Part shown: positions 1 to 8,309 of the stretch, piece by piece
Layout: each line of letters starts with the position of its first letter
How positions within the stretch are numbered: the first letter of the stretch is position 1
Source: a virus
Strand: one strand, 5' to 3'
IMG/VR virus record: IMGVR_UViG_3300005585_000472
Span: 1 to 48,354 of that record
Length of the DNA stretch: 48,354 bases
The notes under the pieces: model-generated
Databases searched by the model: none
Seen by the model: only the letters and a program-made list of their open reading frames with translations
Told to the model about the DNA's origin: nothing
Program-made: the position numbers and the translations under genes

Positions 1-264
1 ATAATAAAAATTACACCAAAGAAAAATGGTTTATTGAGATTCTCATTTTCACCAAGAGGCGGGGATGGATTACTTGTTTATCAAAATAGAGGTAAAATAT
101 TTATGACAAAGCTTTTACCTGCCAAAAAAGAATATGATGCTCTCTGTATTAGTGTAGATAAGAATAAGCCAGAAACTTTTACTTTTATACCAACAGGAGG
201 CCTTAATTTTCCAATTCAACTAAATTTCAAGTTGACAGATCTTCCAGGTAAAAATATAGCTTGA
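1..264 (+). CDS. hypothetical protein, 5' end outside window
   Basis: The frame is open from base 1 and ends at a TGA at 262-264, so this is the C-terminal 87 residues of a gene that starts upstream. A TTG at 34 could act as a start, but nothing marks it as one. The visible part is a mixed basic sequence with alternating hydrophobic residues and no motif I recognise. It is followed after 10 bases by a small membrane-protein gene on the same strand, so the two are probably co-transcribed. Confidence 0.55.
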   Translation: MIKITPKKNGLLRFSFSPRGGDGLLVYQNRGKIFMTKLLPAKKEYDALCISVDKNKPETFTFIPTGGLNFPIQLNFKLTDLPGKNIA

Positions 265-274
265 AAGGATTGCT

Positions 275-559
275 ATGTTTGCACTTTTGATTTTTATTTC
301 TATCACTGCAGGTTTGGGATTTTTAATGGGTAAGTTTGCAGAAAGTAAAGGTTATGGATTTTGGAATTGGTTTTTTGCATCATCTTTACTTGGAATTGTT
401 TGGCTCTTAGTAATACCAAATGTCAAGAACAATTCTATCAACACTAATGATGAATTAGTTAAAAAGACTAATAGTAGCAATACAGCTGGAATTATTATTT
501 CTGTTATTGGTCAGCTAATTGCTCTTTCACAACTTAGTTCAGTAATGGGGATGAAGTAA
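275..559 (+). CDS. small membrane protein, two or three transmembrane helices
   Basis: A 94-residue protein. Residues 1-17 and about 28-48 are strongly hydrophobic, followed by a polar Asn/Lys/Thr-rich stretch (50-70) and another hydrophobic segment (71-88). This fits a small inner-membrane protein with two or three helices. The start ATG at 275 follows GAAAGGATTGCT, a good ribosome binding site. The stop overlaps the next ATG by one base (TAATG), so translation is probably coupled. Small membrane proteins are common in early phage regions, but no specific function can be read. Confidence 0.6.
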   Translation: MFALLIFISITAGLGFLMGKFAESKGYGFWNWFFASSLLGIVWLLVIPNVKNNSINTNDELVKKTNSSNTAGIIISVIGQLIALSQLSSVMGMK

Positions 560-1071
560 TGTCAGAAAGAAAAGTATCTGGAATTATTCTTTCAGCAGAA
601 GATGCTCAAAAACTAACTGAGCAACTAAATGATGAATTGACACAAATGAGTAATTCATCTCACAATCTTCAATATCATACAGTCACTATTGAAAAAGATG
701 GCCAACTTCATGAAATCGAAGTTCCAATTGATGATATAGATCTTCTAGATGATTTTGATGACGACGACCTAACTGACGAGGGTGAAAGATCTTTGGGTAT
801 TATTAGCCAAGATCACGATTCAACTCAAATGGCTTCTGCTCAAAAATCTTCAAGACAAAGACTCCCTGTTGGCAAAATAAAGCTAATCAAGAAGAATGTA
901 GAGGGAGATTTTATTTCTCCATTAGATGATTTTGAAATTGTTTGCCCATATACACAAAGCAATGAAGTATATCAAATTTCTTCGGGAGTATGGGCTAGCT
1001 ACGAAACAGATCAACCCTTTAGAATTTTAGATGAAATGCCACTAGATTCAGTGATAGATGAGGAAGCTTAG
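559..1071 (+). CDS. acidic hypothetical protein
   Basis: A 170-residue protein with a strongly acidic centre: residues about 57-75 are mostly Asp with Leu/Ile. The N-terminal third is polar and looks helical; the C-terminal third has a more globular mix with aromatic residues. I recognise no family. The start overlaps the preceding stop (TAATG). The gene converges on a minus-strand gene: the two stop codons lie inside one perfect inverted repeat at 1057-1082, and both proteins end in DEEA. Confidence 0.6.
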   Translation: MSERKVSGIILSAEDAQKLTEQLNDELTQMSNSSHNLQYHTVTIEKDGQLHEIEVPIDDIDLLDDFDDDDLTDEGERSLGIISQDHDSTQMASAQKSSRQRLPVGKIKLIKKNVEGDFISPLDDFEIVCPYTQSNEVYQISSGVWASYETDQPFRILDEMPLDSVIDEEA

Positions 1072-1082
1072 GCTTCCTCATC
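1057..1082. terminator. inverted repeat at the meeting point of two convergent genes
   Basis: Arms of 11 bases (1057-1067 and 1072-1082) pair perfectly around a TTAG loop. The arms hold the last codons of both convergent genes, and both stop codons overlap in the loop. There is no T tract on the + side, although GAATAATT-like sequence follows. It could act as a two-way transcription barrier, which is inference. Confidence 0.45.
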
Positions 1083-1301
1083 ATCATCCATAATTATTCC
1101 AAAACCAAAGTTAGATTTTTCTTCTAGAAGATCTAACTTTTTTTGTATCACTTCTATTTCTTTTTCAATTGTTTGTAAAGTGTTTTTGATATCTTTAGAA
1201 TGTTTTGAAATAGAAAGAAGTGCTGCACCAATAATTTCAGCTAACTCTTGATTATTAATATCAGGGTTTGCAAGTAATTCCTCAAGTCTATTATGTGTCA
1301 T
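1068..1301 (-). CDS. small coiled-coil protein
   Basis: A 77-residue protein read leftwards. Residues 1-30 form one or two helices, and residues about 32-63 show a clear heptad pattern of Ile/Leu among Lys and Glu, so a short coiled coil is likely. The tail is acidic (DDDEEA). It starts with ATG at 1301, immediately after the stop of the upstream minus-strand gene, which suggests a two-gene unit. No family recognised. Confidence 0.5.
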   Translation of the reverse strand: MTHNRLEELLANPDINNQELAEIIGAALLSISKHSKDIKNTLQTIEKEIEVIQKKLDLLEEKSNFGFGIIMDDDEEA

Positions 1302-1499
1302 TTATCCTCTCCTTAACTTTGGCTTTGGGTAAGAAGCATTACTTTCAGCTTGAGGAGCGTTCATAACTAAAAATATTAACTCATCAACTAAAACTTCAGC
1401 TTTTTTACCATCATCAGAAAACAAACCCGCTTCTACGACATATTTTTTTATCTCGTATAATTTATTTTGTAATAACTCACGATCGATATTTATTTTCAA
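1302..1499 (-). CDS. small hypothetical protein, TTG start
   Basis: A 65-residue protein on the minus strand. The only workable start is TTG at 1499. It is supported by a strong ribosome binding site, GGGAGGTT, lying about 11 bases upstream on that strand. The N-terminal 45 residues are helical and amphipathic; the tail is Pro/Lys/Arg-rich. The start is only six bases from the start of the divergent gene at 1506, so the two 5' ends nearly abut. Function unknown. Confidence 0.45.
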   Translation of the reverse strand: MKINIDRELLQNKLYEIKKYVVEAGLFSDDGKKAEVLVDELIFLVMNAPQAESNASYPKPKLRRG

Positions 1500-1505
1500 C
1501 TTATT

Positions 1506-1994
1506 ATGAACCTCCCTATGCTATGTAGAATTATAAACGTAAATAATGAAATGATTTCATGCATAGCTAGTCCTGCGCAGTTGTCAGATACTAAATTTAT
1601 TTTTTCAACCAAATATGAAGTGAAAATTCCAAACACTTTATTCATTGAAAACAAAAATATCACATCAAGAAAAGCCTGTTCAACATTTAAAGATTTTTCA
1701 GATAAAACATATCTTAAATTAAAAAATTATGATATTGACAATTCTGCTGGTATTATTATTCCATATTTCAAATCAAGTAACTTCATTTGTTTACATTGCA
1801 ACAAAATGCATGATGGAAAAAGATCATCTAAATGTTGTGAAATGATGAATAGTCCCATAAGATTGAACAGTGCAGAGCTATATAAAATTGTAATTCCTAG
1901 CAGATATGATATAGTATCTGAGCTATCACGAGCAAAAAATGATTTTATAGATTTGCATTTTCCAGATTTATTGTCTACAATACTTTTGAAATGA
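1506..1994 (+). CDS. hypothetical protein with a Cys-rich zinc-site candidate
   Basis: A 162-residue protein. A CxxC at residues 98-101, followed by His and then a CC pair near 114-115, could bind zinc. The C-terminal third is helical. The start is uncertain: ATG at 1506 has no ribosome binding site, because the bases around it are the complement of the binding site of the divergent minus gene; ATG at 1518 and 1551 are alternatives. It ends with an ATGA overlap into the Rad50 N-half gene, so it is probably part of the recombination operon. Confidence 0.5.
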   Translation: MNLPMLCRIINVNNEMISCIASPAQLSDTKFIFSTKYEVKIPNTLFIENKNITSRKACSTFKDFSDKTYLKLKNYDIDNSAGIIIPYFKSSNFICLHCNKMHDGKRSSKCCEMMNSPIRLNSAELYKIVIPSRYDIVSELSRAKNDFIDLHFPDLLSTILLK

Positions 1995-3130
1995 CAAACA
2001 ATACTCATGACAGAAAAATTAAAAGTCTGCAGCTCATCAATTTCTTAAATCATGAAGACACACACATTGATTTTTCAGATGGCTTAAACATTATCACAGG
2101 TTCTTCAAATTCAGGTAAATCAGCAATCACAAGAGCTTTGCATGCAGTATTTTGGAATGAAACTGATAATGAATATGTAAGACGAGGGGCCAAGTTTTAT
2201 AAGATAATAGTTACTTTTTTCAATGGCGATAAAATAACTAAAATCAAAGGCCCTGATAATAACAGAATTGAATTTCAGTATTTTGGTCAACCTGTCCAAA
2301 TATCAGAAAAATTCAAAACAAAATTAGACCAAGAAGTAGTTGACTTTCTTGGATATCAACCTGTCACATCGAGCGGACCACTTTCTCTTTCATTGCAAAA
2401 AAGCGATGCGTTCTTAGTCAATCTTACTAAACAAGAAATTCCAAGAGAAATATCAAAAATTCTTGACATTAATGACCTAGAAAAAGCTGCCACTGTAATT
2501 AATAGCGATATCAATAAGTTTTCTACTGACATTAAATCCAAACAATCTGAATTAACCAATTTAGAAGAAGACTTGAAAAATTATGAAAATCTACCTGAAA
2601 AAAAATTGTGCTTAGAAGAATTTCATAACTCTATTAATGATTACAATTCTTTCTTAAGAGATATTGATGAAAAGAAAAAATTAATTTCAAATTCAAATCT
2701 CAAAAACAAATTATTTACTCAAAAAACTCAAGAAAAAGAAAATCATGAAAAGTTTATAAAAAGTGTAAGCAAGATAGTAAATAAAATATCTGACATTTTT
2801 GATGGTTATAAAATTAAGAACAAAATGTTTGAAGATTTTAACGACAAAGCCTTAAAATTAAACAAAACACGCAAGCTTCTCAAGATACATAAAAGCTTCT
2901 TGAGTGAAGATTTCGTACTATCATTACAAAAAATTGAAAAGTTATTTGATAGTTTTCAAGAGGCAGAATCTTACTTATCAAAGATCACAAAAGTTCATAC
3001 AAAGATTGAATCAACACAAGAAAAAATTGAAAAAGAACACAATAAAATCATTGCAATTAACATTGAACTTGATGAATACAGCAATATAATTTTAGAATAT
3101 CCAGTTTGCCCTACTTGTGGAAAAAGATAA
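1991..3130 (+). CDS. Rad50/SbcC N-terminal half with terminal zinc hook
   Basis: This 379-residue protein looks like the N-terminal half of Rad50/SbcC (T4 gp46 family), the ATPase that works with Mre11 on DNA ends. Residues 9-36 are the usual first strands of an SMC-like ATPase, Walker A is GSSNSGKS at 37-44, and a Q-loop-like LSLQKSDAF follows near 132-140. From about 165 to 365 the chain is long coiled coil. It then ends at CPTCGKR, with Cys373 and Cys376 forming the zinc-hook motif CxxC. The stop comes three codons after the hook; the returning coiled coil, signature motif and Walker B are missing. Those parts are found in the gene at 4405-5115, beyond Mre11. It starts in an ATGA overlap. 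Confidence 0.85.
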   Translation: MTNNTHDRKIKSLQLINFLNHEDTHIDFSDGLNIITGSSNSGKSAITRALHAVFWNETDNEYVRRGAKFYKIIVTFFNGDKITKIKGPDNNRIEFQYFGQPVQISEKFKTKLDQEVVDFLGYQPVTSSGPLSLSLQKSDAFLVNLTKQEIPREISKILDINDLEKAATVINSDINKFSTDIKSKQSELTNLEEDLKNYENLPEKKLCLEEFHNSINDYNSFLRDIDEKKKLISNSNLKNKLFTQKTQEKENHEKFIKSVSKIVNKISDIFDGYKIKNKMFEDFNDKALKLNKTRKLLKIHKSFLSEDFVLSLQKIEKLFDSFQEAESYLSKITKVHTKIESTQEKIEKEHNKIIAINIELDEYSNIILEYPVCPTCGKR

Positions 3131-3134
3131 AGAT

Positions 3135-4124
3135 ATGAATATACTTAGAAAAATTAATGGGATGTTTATTGGAGATCCTCATATTGACGATTTACAACCT
3201 AAAAATAGGCAAGATAGCTATGAAGACGCAACAGTTTTGAAAATGACTGAGTGCTTACAATATGCTGAAAAACATAAGCTTGATTTTGTCTGCATACTTG
3301 GAGATTTATTTGATCGTTATGAGGTTGGGCCAAAGCTTAGAAATAGAATGATTGATCTATTCAAAGGCGGAGCTAACAATGATCTTCCTTGGTCTTTTCC
3401 AATCTATATAGTTGTTGGTAATCATGATATCGATGCTACTGGTAATTTGAATAAAACTACGATTGGCACACTAATACAAAGCAACTTAATAATCAAAAAA
3501 GATTACGAGCCAGAATTTGGTATTTACTTTGGCCATTTTCACAGATCAATTGATGAAGAGGCACAAGAGGGGCATTTTACTAATCATCCAGCAATGATCA
3601 TAGCAGCTCACTCATCAATGTCCACTAAGCCAGATCCATTCAATAAAGATGTTTATTTATTTGAAAACACTCCATTACATGACAATACAAAATTGATTAT
3701 TTGTGGACACTTACATGGAGATATGGAACAGACAAGAGCTGATGGCAAGATTTTCATCAATCCAGGAGCTACAGGTAGAAGATCTGCTAATGATTCAAAT
3801 TTCAAGAAAAAAATTAAAGTTCTTATTTTATCTTACACTTTAGATGGAGATATTCTTGATAGAAAATATTATTTTTTAAAGACTGTGAAACCATCTGAAG
3901 AAGTATTTAAGATGAATGAAATTGCTATTGCCAAACAATCTAAGTCATATTCTCAACAAACAAAAGAGAAAATTGCAAGTATCAGAATTGATAGCTGGGC
4001 ATTTACAAATCTTCAAGACAAAATCAAAGCTTTAGAAAACGCTTGCAAAGAAGCTGATCTTTCTGATAAAGTTTGGGAAATTGTCAAGAAAAATGTTATA
4101 GAAGTTAATGAAAAGGAAGGTTAA
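3135..4124 (+). CDS. Mre11/SbcD-like DNA repair nuclease
   Basis: A calcineurin-type metallophosphoesterase of the Mre11/SbcD/gp47 group, expected to bind two metal ions and cut DNA ends with Rad50. The order of motifs is typical: GDPH at residues 13-16, GDLFD at 56-60, GNHD at 95-98, and a later GHLHGD metal-binding motif near 190. The length (329 residues) fits phage Mre11. I start it at ATG 3135; a GTG at 3117 would overlap the Rad50 N-half but has no better binding site. It lies between the two halves of Rad50, so the three products almost certainly form one complex. Confidence 0.85.
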   Translation: MNILRKINGMFIGDPHIDDLQPKNRQDSYEDATVLKMTECLQYAEKHKLDFVCILGDLFDRYEVGPKLRNRMIDLFKGGANNDLPWSFPIYIVVGNHDIDATGNLNKTTIGTLIQSNLIIKKDYEPEFGIYFGHFHRSIDEEAQEGHFTNHPAMIIAAHSSMSTKPDPFNKDVYLFENTPLHDNTKLIICGHLHGDMEQTRADGKIFINPGATGRRSANDSNFKKKIKVLILSYTLDGDILDRKYYFLKTVKPSEEVFKMNEIAIAKQSKSYSQQTKEKIASIRIDSWAFTNLQDKIKALENACKEADLSDKVWEIVKKNVIEVNEKEG

Positions 4125-4129
4125 AAGTA

Positions 4130-4408
4130 ATGAGCGTAGATTTTGTGGAACTTCAAAAGAAAATTGATGATCTGATAAAAGCCAAAAATAAATCAGAAGG
4201 TGCTATTACAGTTCTTGAAGAGCAAATTTTGGGATATCGGACAGAGATTGCAGATATACAAAAAGAATGCATTGAGAAATTTGAATGCACAATTGAAGAG
4301 CTTGCTGAGAACTTAGGAGCTGATGAAGAAACTCTTGTTAACCTTTTAGATGCTGCAGTGGAAAAATATAATGCTTTTAAGGGATTGAACAAAGCGAGCA
4401 ATTCATGA
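4130..4408 (+). CDS. small coiled-coil protein between Mre11 and Rad50 C-half
   Basis: A 92-residue protein. Residues 3-48 have a regular heptad pattern typical of a coiled coil; the rest is an acidic helical segment. ATG 4130 is preceded by AAGGAAGG, a strong binding site. Its stop overlaps the next ATG (ATGA). Because the Rad50 C-half has only about 50 residues of coiled coil against about 200 in the N-half, this protein may supply part of the missing returning helix or cap the complex. That role is inference from position and predicted structure only. Confidence 0.6.
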   Translation: MSVDFVELQKKIDDLIKAKNKSEGAITVLEEQILGYRTEIADIQKECIEKFECTIEELAENLGADEETLVNLLDAAVEKYNAFKGLNKASNS

Positions 4409-5115
4409 CGATCGAAAATTTAATGCAATTTTATGATGATTTTAAAGAGAGTGTTGTAATTGAAGAAACTAAATTTAACTCTTTGAATGATGAAATTGAT
4501 AAAGCTAAACAATTTATTGCTGAATTAGAAGAAAATAAAAACGATCATAAGCATGCATATATTTTCATAAAGCTTAAAGCTGCAGATACCCGAAAGAAAG
4601 CTATTGAAGCTATAGAGGCAATTGCTACATTAGGTATCAAACAAATCTATGGTGAAGACTATGCTTTTATGTTCAAAATGAAAGATTACAACACTAAAGA
4701 TGTTGGAGAGCAAAATTACAACTACACTATAACTCCTACTATAAGATGCTTACATGGGGGACAATATTGTGAATTTCCTCTTACAAGCTGTGGGGGAGGA
4801 TTGTGTGAAACAGTTAGTATGCTTATCAGATTGGCTGTAATTGAATACAAGCAATTTAGGGGAATGATAGCACTTGATGAGTCTCTTTCTGGACTTTCAG
4901 CAGATGATAAACTTGATCAACTCATATCGTTTTTAGACAATTACATAAAAGATTCCGAATCACAATTTATGCTTATTAGTCATAGGCCTGTTGAATTTTC
5001 TAAAATTTCAAATAAAAACTTTTTAGTTAGCAAAGACAGAGAAGATGATGCTGGTGTGGCTAGGGTAAATTCTGTATCATACGAAGAATTAAAATCTATA
5101 TATGACAAAAATTAA
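4405..5115 (+). CDS. Rad50/SbcC C-terminal half (signature, Walker B, H-loop)
   Basis: This 236-residue protein carries the second half of an SMC/Rad50-type ATPase head. The first 50 residues are a short coiled coil. An ABC signature-like SCGGGLCE lies at 128-135. Walker B with its catalytic acid is GMIALDES at 153-160, the D-loop SGLS follows at 162-165, and an H-loop ISHR is at 191-194. There is no Walker A and no CxxC hook; both are in the gene at 1991-3130. The two products together would make one complete ATP site pair. It starts in an ATGA overlap and its end overlaps the next gene by 14 bases. Confidence 0.82.
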   Translation: MTIENLMQFYDDFKESVVIEETKFNSLNDEIDKAKQFIAELEENKNDHKHAYIFIKLKAADTRKKAIEAIEAIATLGIKQIYGEDYAFMFKMKDYNTKDVGEQNYNYTITPTIRCLHGGQYCEFPLTSCGGGLCETVSMLIRLAVIEYKQFRGMIALDESLSGLSADDKLDQLISFLDNYIKDSESQFMLISHRPVEFSKISNKNFLVSKDREDDAGVARVNSVSYEELKSIYDKN

Positions 5116-5926
5116 TGATCCAACATATGATTTTGTAAGGTCAATTTACATGAAAAACGTGCCTTTGCAGAGTGAATTATCTAATCCTTTTGCTGCTAAT
5201 AAAAGACAAAAGAAAAATCCATTAGCAATTAAGGAATCTAAAGAAAGACCATTAGATATTTCTGATTGGTCCGCTAAACACTTTGTAGATTATTTTTCTG
5301 AAAACTATAAGGCTGTTTATAAGGGCATATATAAAACCACTTACACATCAGATAATAAAATTATAAATATTATTTGTGAGTTTATGGAAGATAATTTGTT
5401 GGTTAAAAATGAAGGTACTAAAAAATTCATTGATTGGTGCTTCTTAAATAAAGAGATAATACAAAAAAAGTCAGGTCACTTTCTTCTAATGGAGTTACCT
5501 CATTTTTTAAATAGATATTATCAAGATGTTATTCTCACTAATTCAACCACATCGCAAATTGAAATATTTTCTGAAATTGAAGCTCTTGCAGCAAATGGTA
5601 GGTCTAAAGAAATTTATGGTAAATATGGCATCCCTGTAGCATGTACTTACTATAAAAACTATAGAGACGTTACGCACAACGATCTAGTAGGAGGAACAAA
5701 GTTATTCTTATCAAATCTTTCAAATGGAAATTCTGATGAGAAAAAACTCTTGAATGATATAGTTCAAAAATCAATTTCAAGATCACCATATATTGCTGGA
5801 TTTGAGTTGACTGATTGGAGAGCTTTATTCTCTGAAATTATTGAAAGATTTAAAGAGGAAACTTGGTGGCGAGATCAGGATTATCCAGGGAATCCAAGAT
5901 TTAAATATGATAAGTTTATAAAATGA
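5102..5926 (+). CDS. hypothetical replication-region protein
   Basis: A 274-residue soluble protein that I do not recognise. After a basic Asn/Lys-rich start (residues 1-50) there is an aromatic-rich helical region (55-150) with many Phe, Tyr and Trp, then a mixed domain ending in a Trp/Pro/Arg-rich tail. There are no nucleotide-binding or metal motifs. ATG 5102 lies inside the end of the Rad50 C-half gene, and its stop overlaps the following AAA+ gene (ATGA). The position between recombination and helicase-loading genes suggests a DNA replication or repair accessory role, but that is context only. Confidence 0.5.
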   Translation: MTKINDPTYDFVRSIYMKNVPLQSELSNPFAANKRQKKNPLAIKESKERPLDISDWSAKHFVDYFSENYKAVYKGIYKTTYTSDNKIINIICEFMEDNLLVKNEGTKKFIDWCFLNKEIIQKKSGHFLLMELPHFLNRYYQDVILTNSTTSQIEIFSEIEALAANGRSKEIYGKYGIPVACTYYKNYRDVTHNDLVGGTKLFLSNLSNGNSDEKKLLNDIVQKSISRSPYIAGFELTDWRALFSEIIERFKEETWWRDQDYPGNPRFKYDKFIK

Positions 5927-7521
5927 ATAGCAAAGAAACAGTAGAAGAAATAGAATTAATCCTTAGATCAAAAAGAACAATTTTGTATCTAGTGTCTCAG
6001 GAAGAAAACCGTGTAATATCAGCTTTGGAATCAATGTGTTCCAAGGCTGATACTAATTGGGACCTTATAAAATGGGACATAGTTTCTGGATTACATTCTT
6101 CTTTTCCAGAATTCATGCCAGTAAAAGAAACTGATAAAAAGCTTGATCAAGAGGAAGTATTAAGTTGGTTTGAAAACTTAATAGTCCCAAAAAATAAATT
6201 CTGCCTTCTTGTTCTTAAGGATTTCCATAAATATTTTGGATCTGGAAATTACAGAGGCCAATTAGAGAACAAGATTATTAGGCATGCTAAAAATTTATCT
6301 TACCTATTCTCCACTGAAAATAAAGCTATCATCATATTATCTTCTCAATTAGAACTGCCCAATGACTTAGAAAAGATAGTTCCAGTAATTGACTTTCCAC
6401 TTCCAACAAAAGAAGAAATTGAGCATAAAATTTTAGAAATGCTCCTTAAAGCATCTAAGAGAAAAGACTTATCTGCCAAATTTCAAACTGAATATGAATC
6501 TTTGGTTTTAGACATAATTGTAAACTCTTTTAGGGGATTAACTATTTCTGAATGTGAACAAGTTTGCACCTATTGCATGATTAAACACACGTCATTAATG
6601 CCAGAAGTAATATCACAACAAAAAAGGGACATAATTAGAAAATCTGGACTACTTGACTGGATTGATGAAAATACATCAATGTCCAAAATTGGCGGCCTAA
6701 ACGGTTTGAAAGATTGGCTTGATAAGAGAAAAGATGCATTTTCAAAAGAAGCATTAGACTATGGCTTACCTCAAAACCCAAAAGGAATTCTTCTAGTAGG
6801 AATTCAAGGTGCTGGTAAATCATTATTTGCAAAAGCTGTTTCTTCTTATTGGAATTTCCCACTTCTTAAATTAGACATGGGTAAAGTTTTTTCAGGTCTT
6901 GTTGGAAGCTCTGAACAAAATATGCGACAGGTTTTTAAGGTTGCTGAATCTGTTGCTCCCTGTATTCTTTGGTGTGATGAAATTGATAAAGGCATGTCCG
7001 GTTCAAGATCATCTTCTTCAACAGATGGCGGAACAACATCAAGAGTTTTAGGTTCTTGGCTTACATGGATGCAGGATAGAAAAGCTCCAGTATTTGTTGT
7101 TGCTACCGCTAATGATGTAACAAATCTACCTCCTGAGTTATTGAGAAAGGGAAGATTTGATGAAATATTTTTTGTTGATCTTCCTAGATATTTAGAGAGA
7201 AAGAAGATATTTTCAATACATTTAGAAAAAAGATCCAGAAATCCAAAAAACTTTAATTTAAACTTCCTAGCTGAAATTACTGAAAGTTACACTGGGGCTG
7301 AAATTGAATCTTCTATTGAGGCAGCATTGTACGAAGCTTTTAGTGACAAAAAGAGAGAAGTAACAAATAAAGACATTGAGACTGCAATCAAAAATTGTGT
7401 GCCTATTTCAAAATTGATGAAAGAAGACATTGAAAATTTAAGGCTATGGGCTAGTGATAGAGCTAGAAATGCCTCTAATTATGATGATATAGTATTGCTT
7501 GACGAAGGTGACGACTTATGA
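5923..7521 (+). CDS. Ycf46-like AAA+ ATPase
   Basis: A 532-residue AAA+ protein. The N-terminal 240 residues resemble the Ycf46 family, starting with a helix and a strand like LRSKRTILYLVSQEENRV and a WDxVSG stretch near 51-56. The AAA module follows: Walker A GIQGAGKS at 293-300, Walker B CILWCDEIDK at 347-356, sensor-1 ATAND around 394-398, and an arginine-finger RKGRFDE at 408-414. The C-terminal helical domain has the GAEIESS motif seen in FtsH/26S-type ATPases. Ycf46 is known from plastids and cyanobacteria, where its role is poorly defined. Both ends overlap neighbouring genes by four bases, placing it in the helicase operon; a remodelling role on replication complexes is possible but unproven. 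Confidence 0.75.
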   Translation: MNSKETVEEIELILRSKRTILYLVSQEENRVISALESMCSKADTNWDLIKWDIVSGLHSSFPEFMPVKETDKKLDQEEVLSWFENLIVPKNKFCLLVLKDFHKYFGSGNYRGQLENKIIRHAKNLSYLFSTENKAIIILSSQLELPNDLEKIVPVIDFPLPTKEEIEHKILEMLLKASKRKDLSAKFQTEYESLVLDIIVNSFRGLTISECEQVCTYCMIKHTSLMPEVISQQKRDIIRKSGLLDWIDENTSMSKIGGLNGLKDWLDKRKDAFSKEALDYGLPQNPKGILLVGIQGAGKSLFAKAVSSYWNFPLLKLDMGKVFSGLVGSSEQNMRQVFKVAESVAPCILWCDEIDKGMSGSRSSSSTDGGTTSRVLGSWLTWMQDRKAPVFVVATANDVTNLPPELLRKGRFDEIFFVDLPRYLERKKIFSIHLEKRSRNPKNFNLNFLAEITESYTGAEIESSIEAALYEAFSDKKREVTNKDIETAIKNCVPISKLMKEDIENLRLWASDRARNASNYDDIVLLDEGDDL

Positions 7522-8309
7522 GTGATTTCATCGAAATATTAGGAATAGCTTCAGTAGAAGCGCTTAGAGAAGGTGCTAAGAATTACAGGAAGAATAGTGG
7601 CAAGGGGTGTGTTCTATGTGACTACTCTGGATACACCACAAACAAATTAGGCAAAGCTGTAATGTGCACTTGTCAAAAAGAAAAGTTCTTAGCTGAACTT
7701 TTTATCAAAGCAAATGTGCCAAAGTCTTTTTATGGAAAATCTGTTGATGATTGGAATACTAGAACAGATTCTGAAGGAAATGATTTAGGAATTCAGCAGT
7801 CAACAAGTGAGAAGATTTTTATTTTCTTGAACTTCTATAATAAGCATCTTAAGAAAATAGTTAATGGTCATTTACCTAGAATAAGGCATGCTGGAAATGC
7901 TGTAAATGAAATTCATTCTTTAATGTTTGAGGGAAGTATTGGCAGCGGAAAGACTTTTATTGCTGCCGTATTAGTTCAATCTGCTATACGTCAGGGGCTT
8001 ACTGCTAAATATTATGACTGGTCTGATATTTTAGACACCATAACAGATTTTAATAAAAAAGATGAAGCTGATACTCTTGTCGAAGAATTTAAGAATTTAG
8101 ATCTCATTGCTATTGATGGAATTGAAAGTTACAACAATTCTCATTCATCATTCATACAAAACTTAGACAGAATATCCAAAGCAAGATTGCATTCTGGTAA
8201 ACCTTCTGTTTTGCTGAGTATTGGAAATGCTAACCAAATTAGTGTAGGATCAGGTTGGAATAGTCTTCTTAGAAATTGTTTGACGATAAGGTTGCCTCAC
8301 ATAAGATGA
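7518..8309 (+). CDS. DnaC/DnaI-type helicase loader ATPase
   Basis: A 263-residue AAA+ protein of the DnaC/DnaI/IstB type. An N-terminal zinc site is suggested by Cys31, Cys34, Cys50 and Cys52. A linker with PKSFYGKSVDDW matches the usual P-x-x-(F/Y) segment of loaders. Walker A GSIGSGKT is at 139-146 and Walker B LDLIAIDGIES near 198-208, with Asp-Gly where most loaders have Asp-Asp/Glu. It directly precedes DnaB and overlaps it by four bases (ATGA), the expected arrangement for a loader and its helicase. It probably delivers the phage DnaB to single-stranded DNA. Confidence 0.78.
   Translation: MSDFIEILGIASVEALREGAKNYRKNSGKGCVLCDYSGYTTNKLGKAVMCTCQKEKFLAELFIKANVPKSFYGKSVDDWNTRTDSEGNDLGIQQSTSEKIFIFLNFYNKHLKKIVNGHLPRIRHAGNAVNEIHSLMFEGSIGSGKTFIAAVLVQSAIRQGLTAKYYDWSDILDTITDFNKKDEADTLVEEFKNLDLIAIDGIESYNNSHSSFIQNLDRISKARLHSGKPSVLLSIGNANQISVGSGWNSLLRNCLTIRLPHIR

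Noticed and set aside
1727-2008. Minus-strand ORF of 93 codons overlapping 1506-1994
   Set aside because: It lies opposite a + strand gene that is joined to the Rad50 gene by an ATGA overlap; no binding site or motif supports it.
5923-7521. Cyanobacterial host on the basis of the Ycf46-like protein
   Set aside because: No photosynthesis genes or other cyanophage markers are seen, and other genes point to Bacillota-type families. One gene is not enough.
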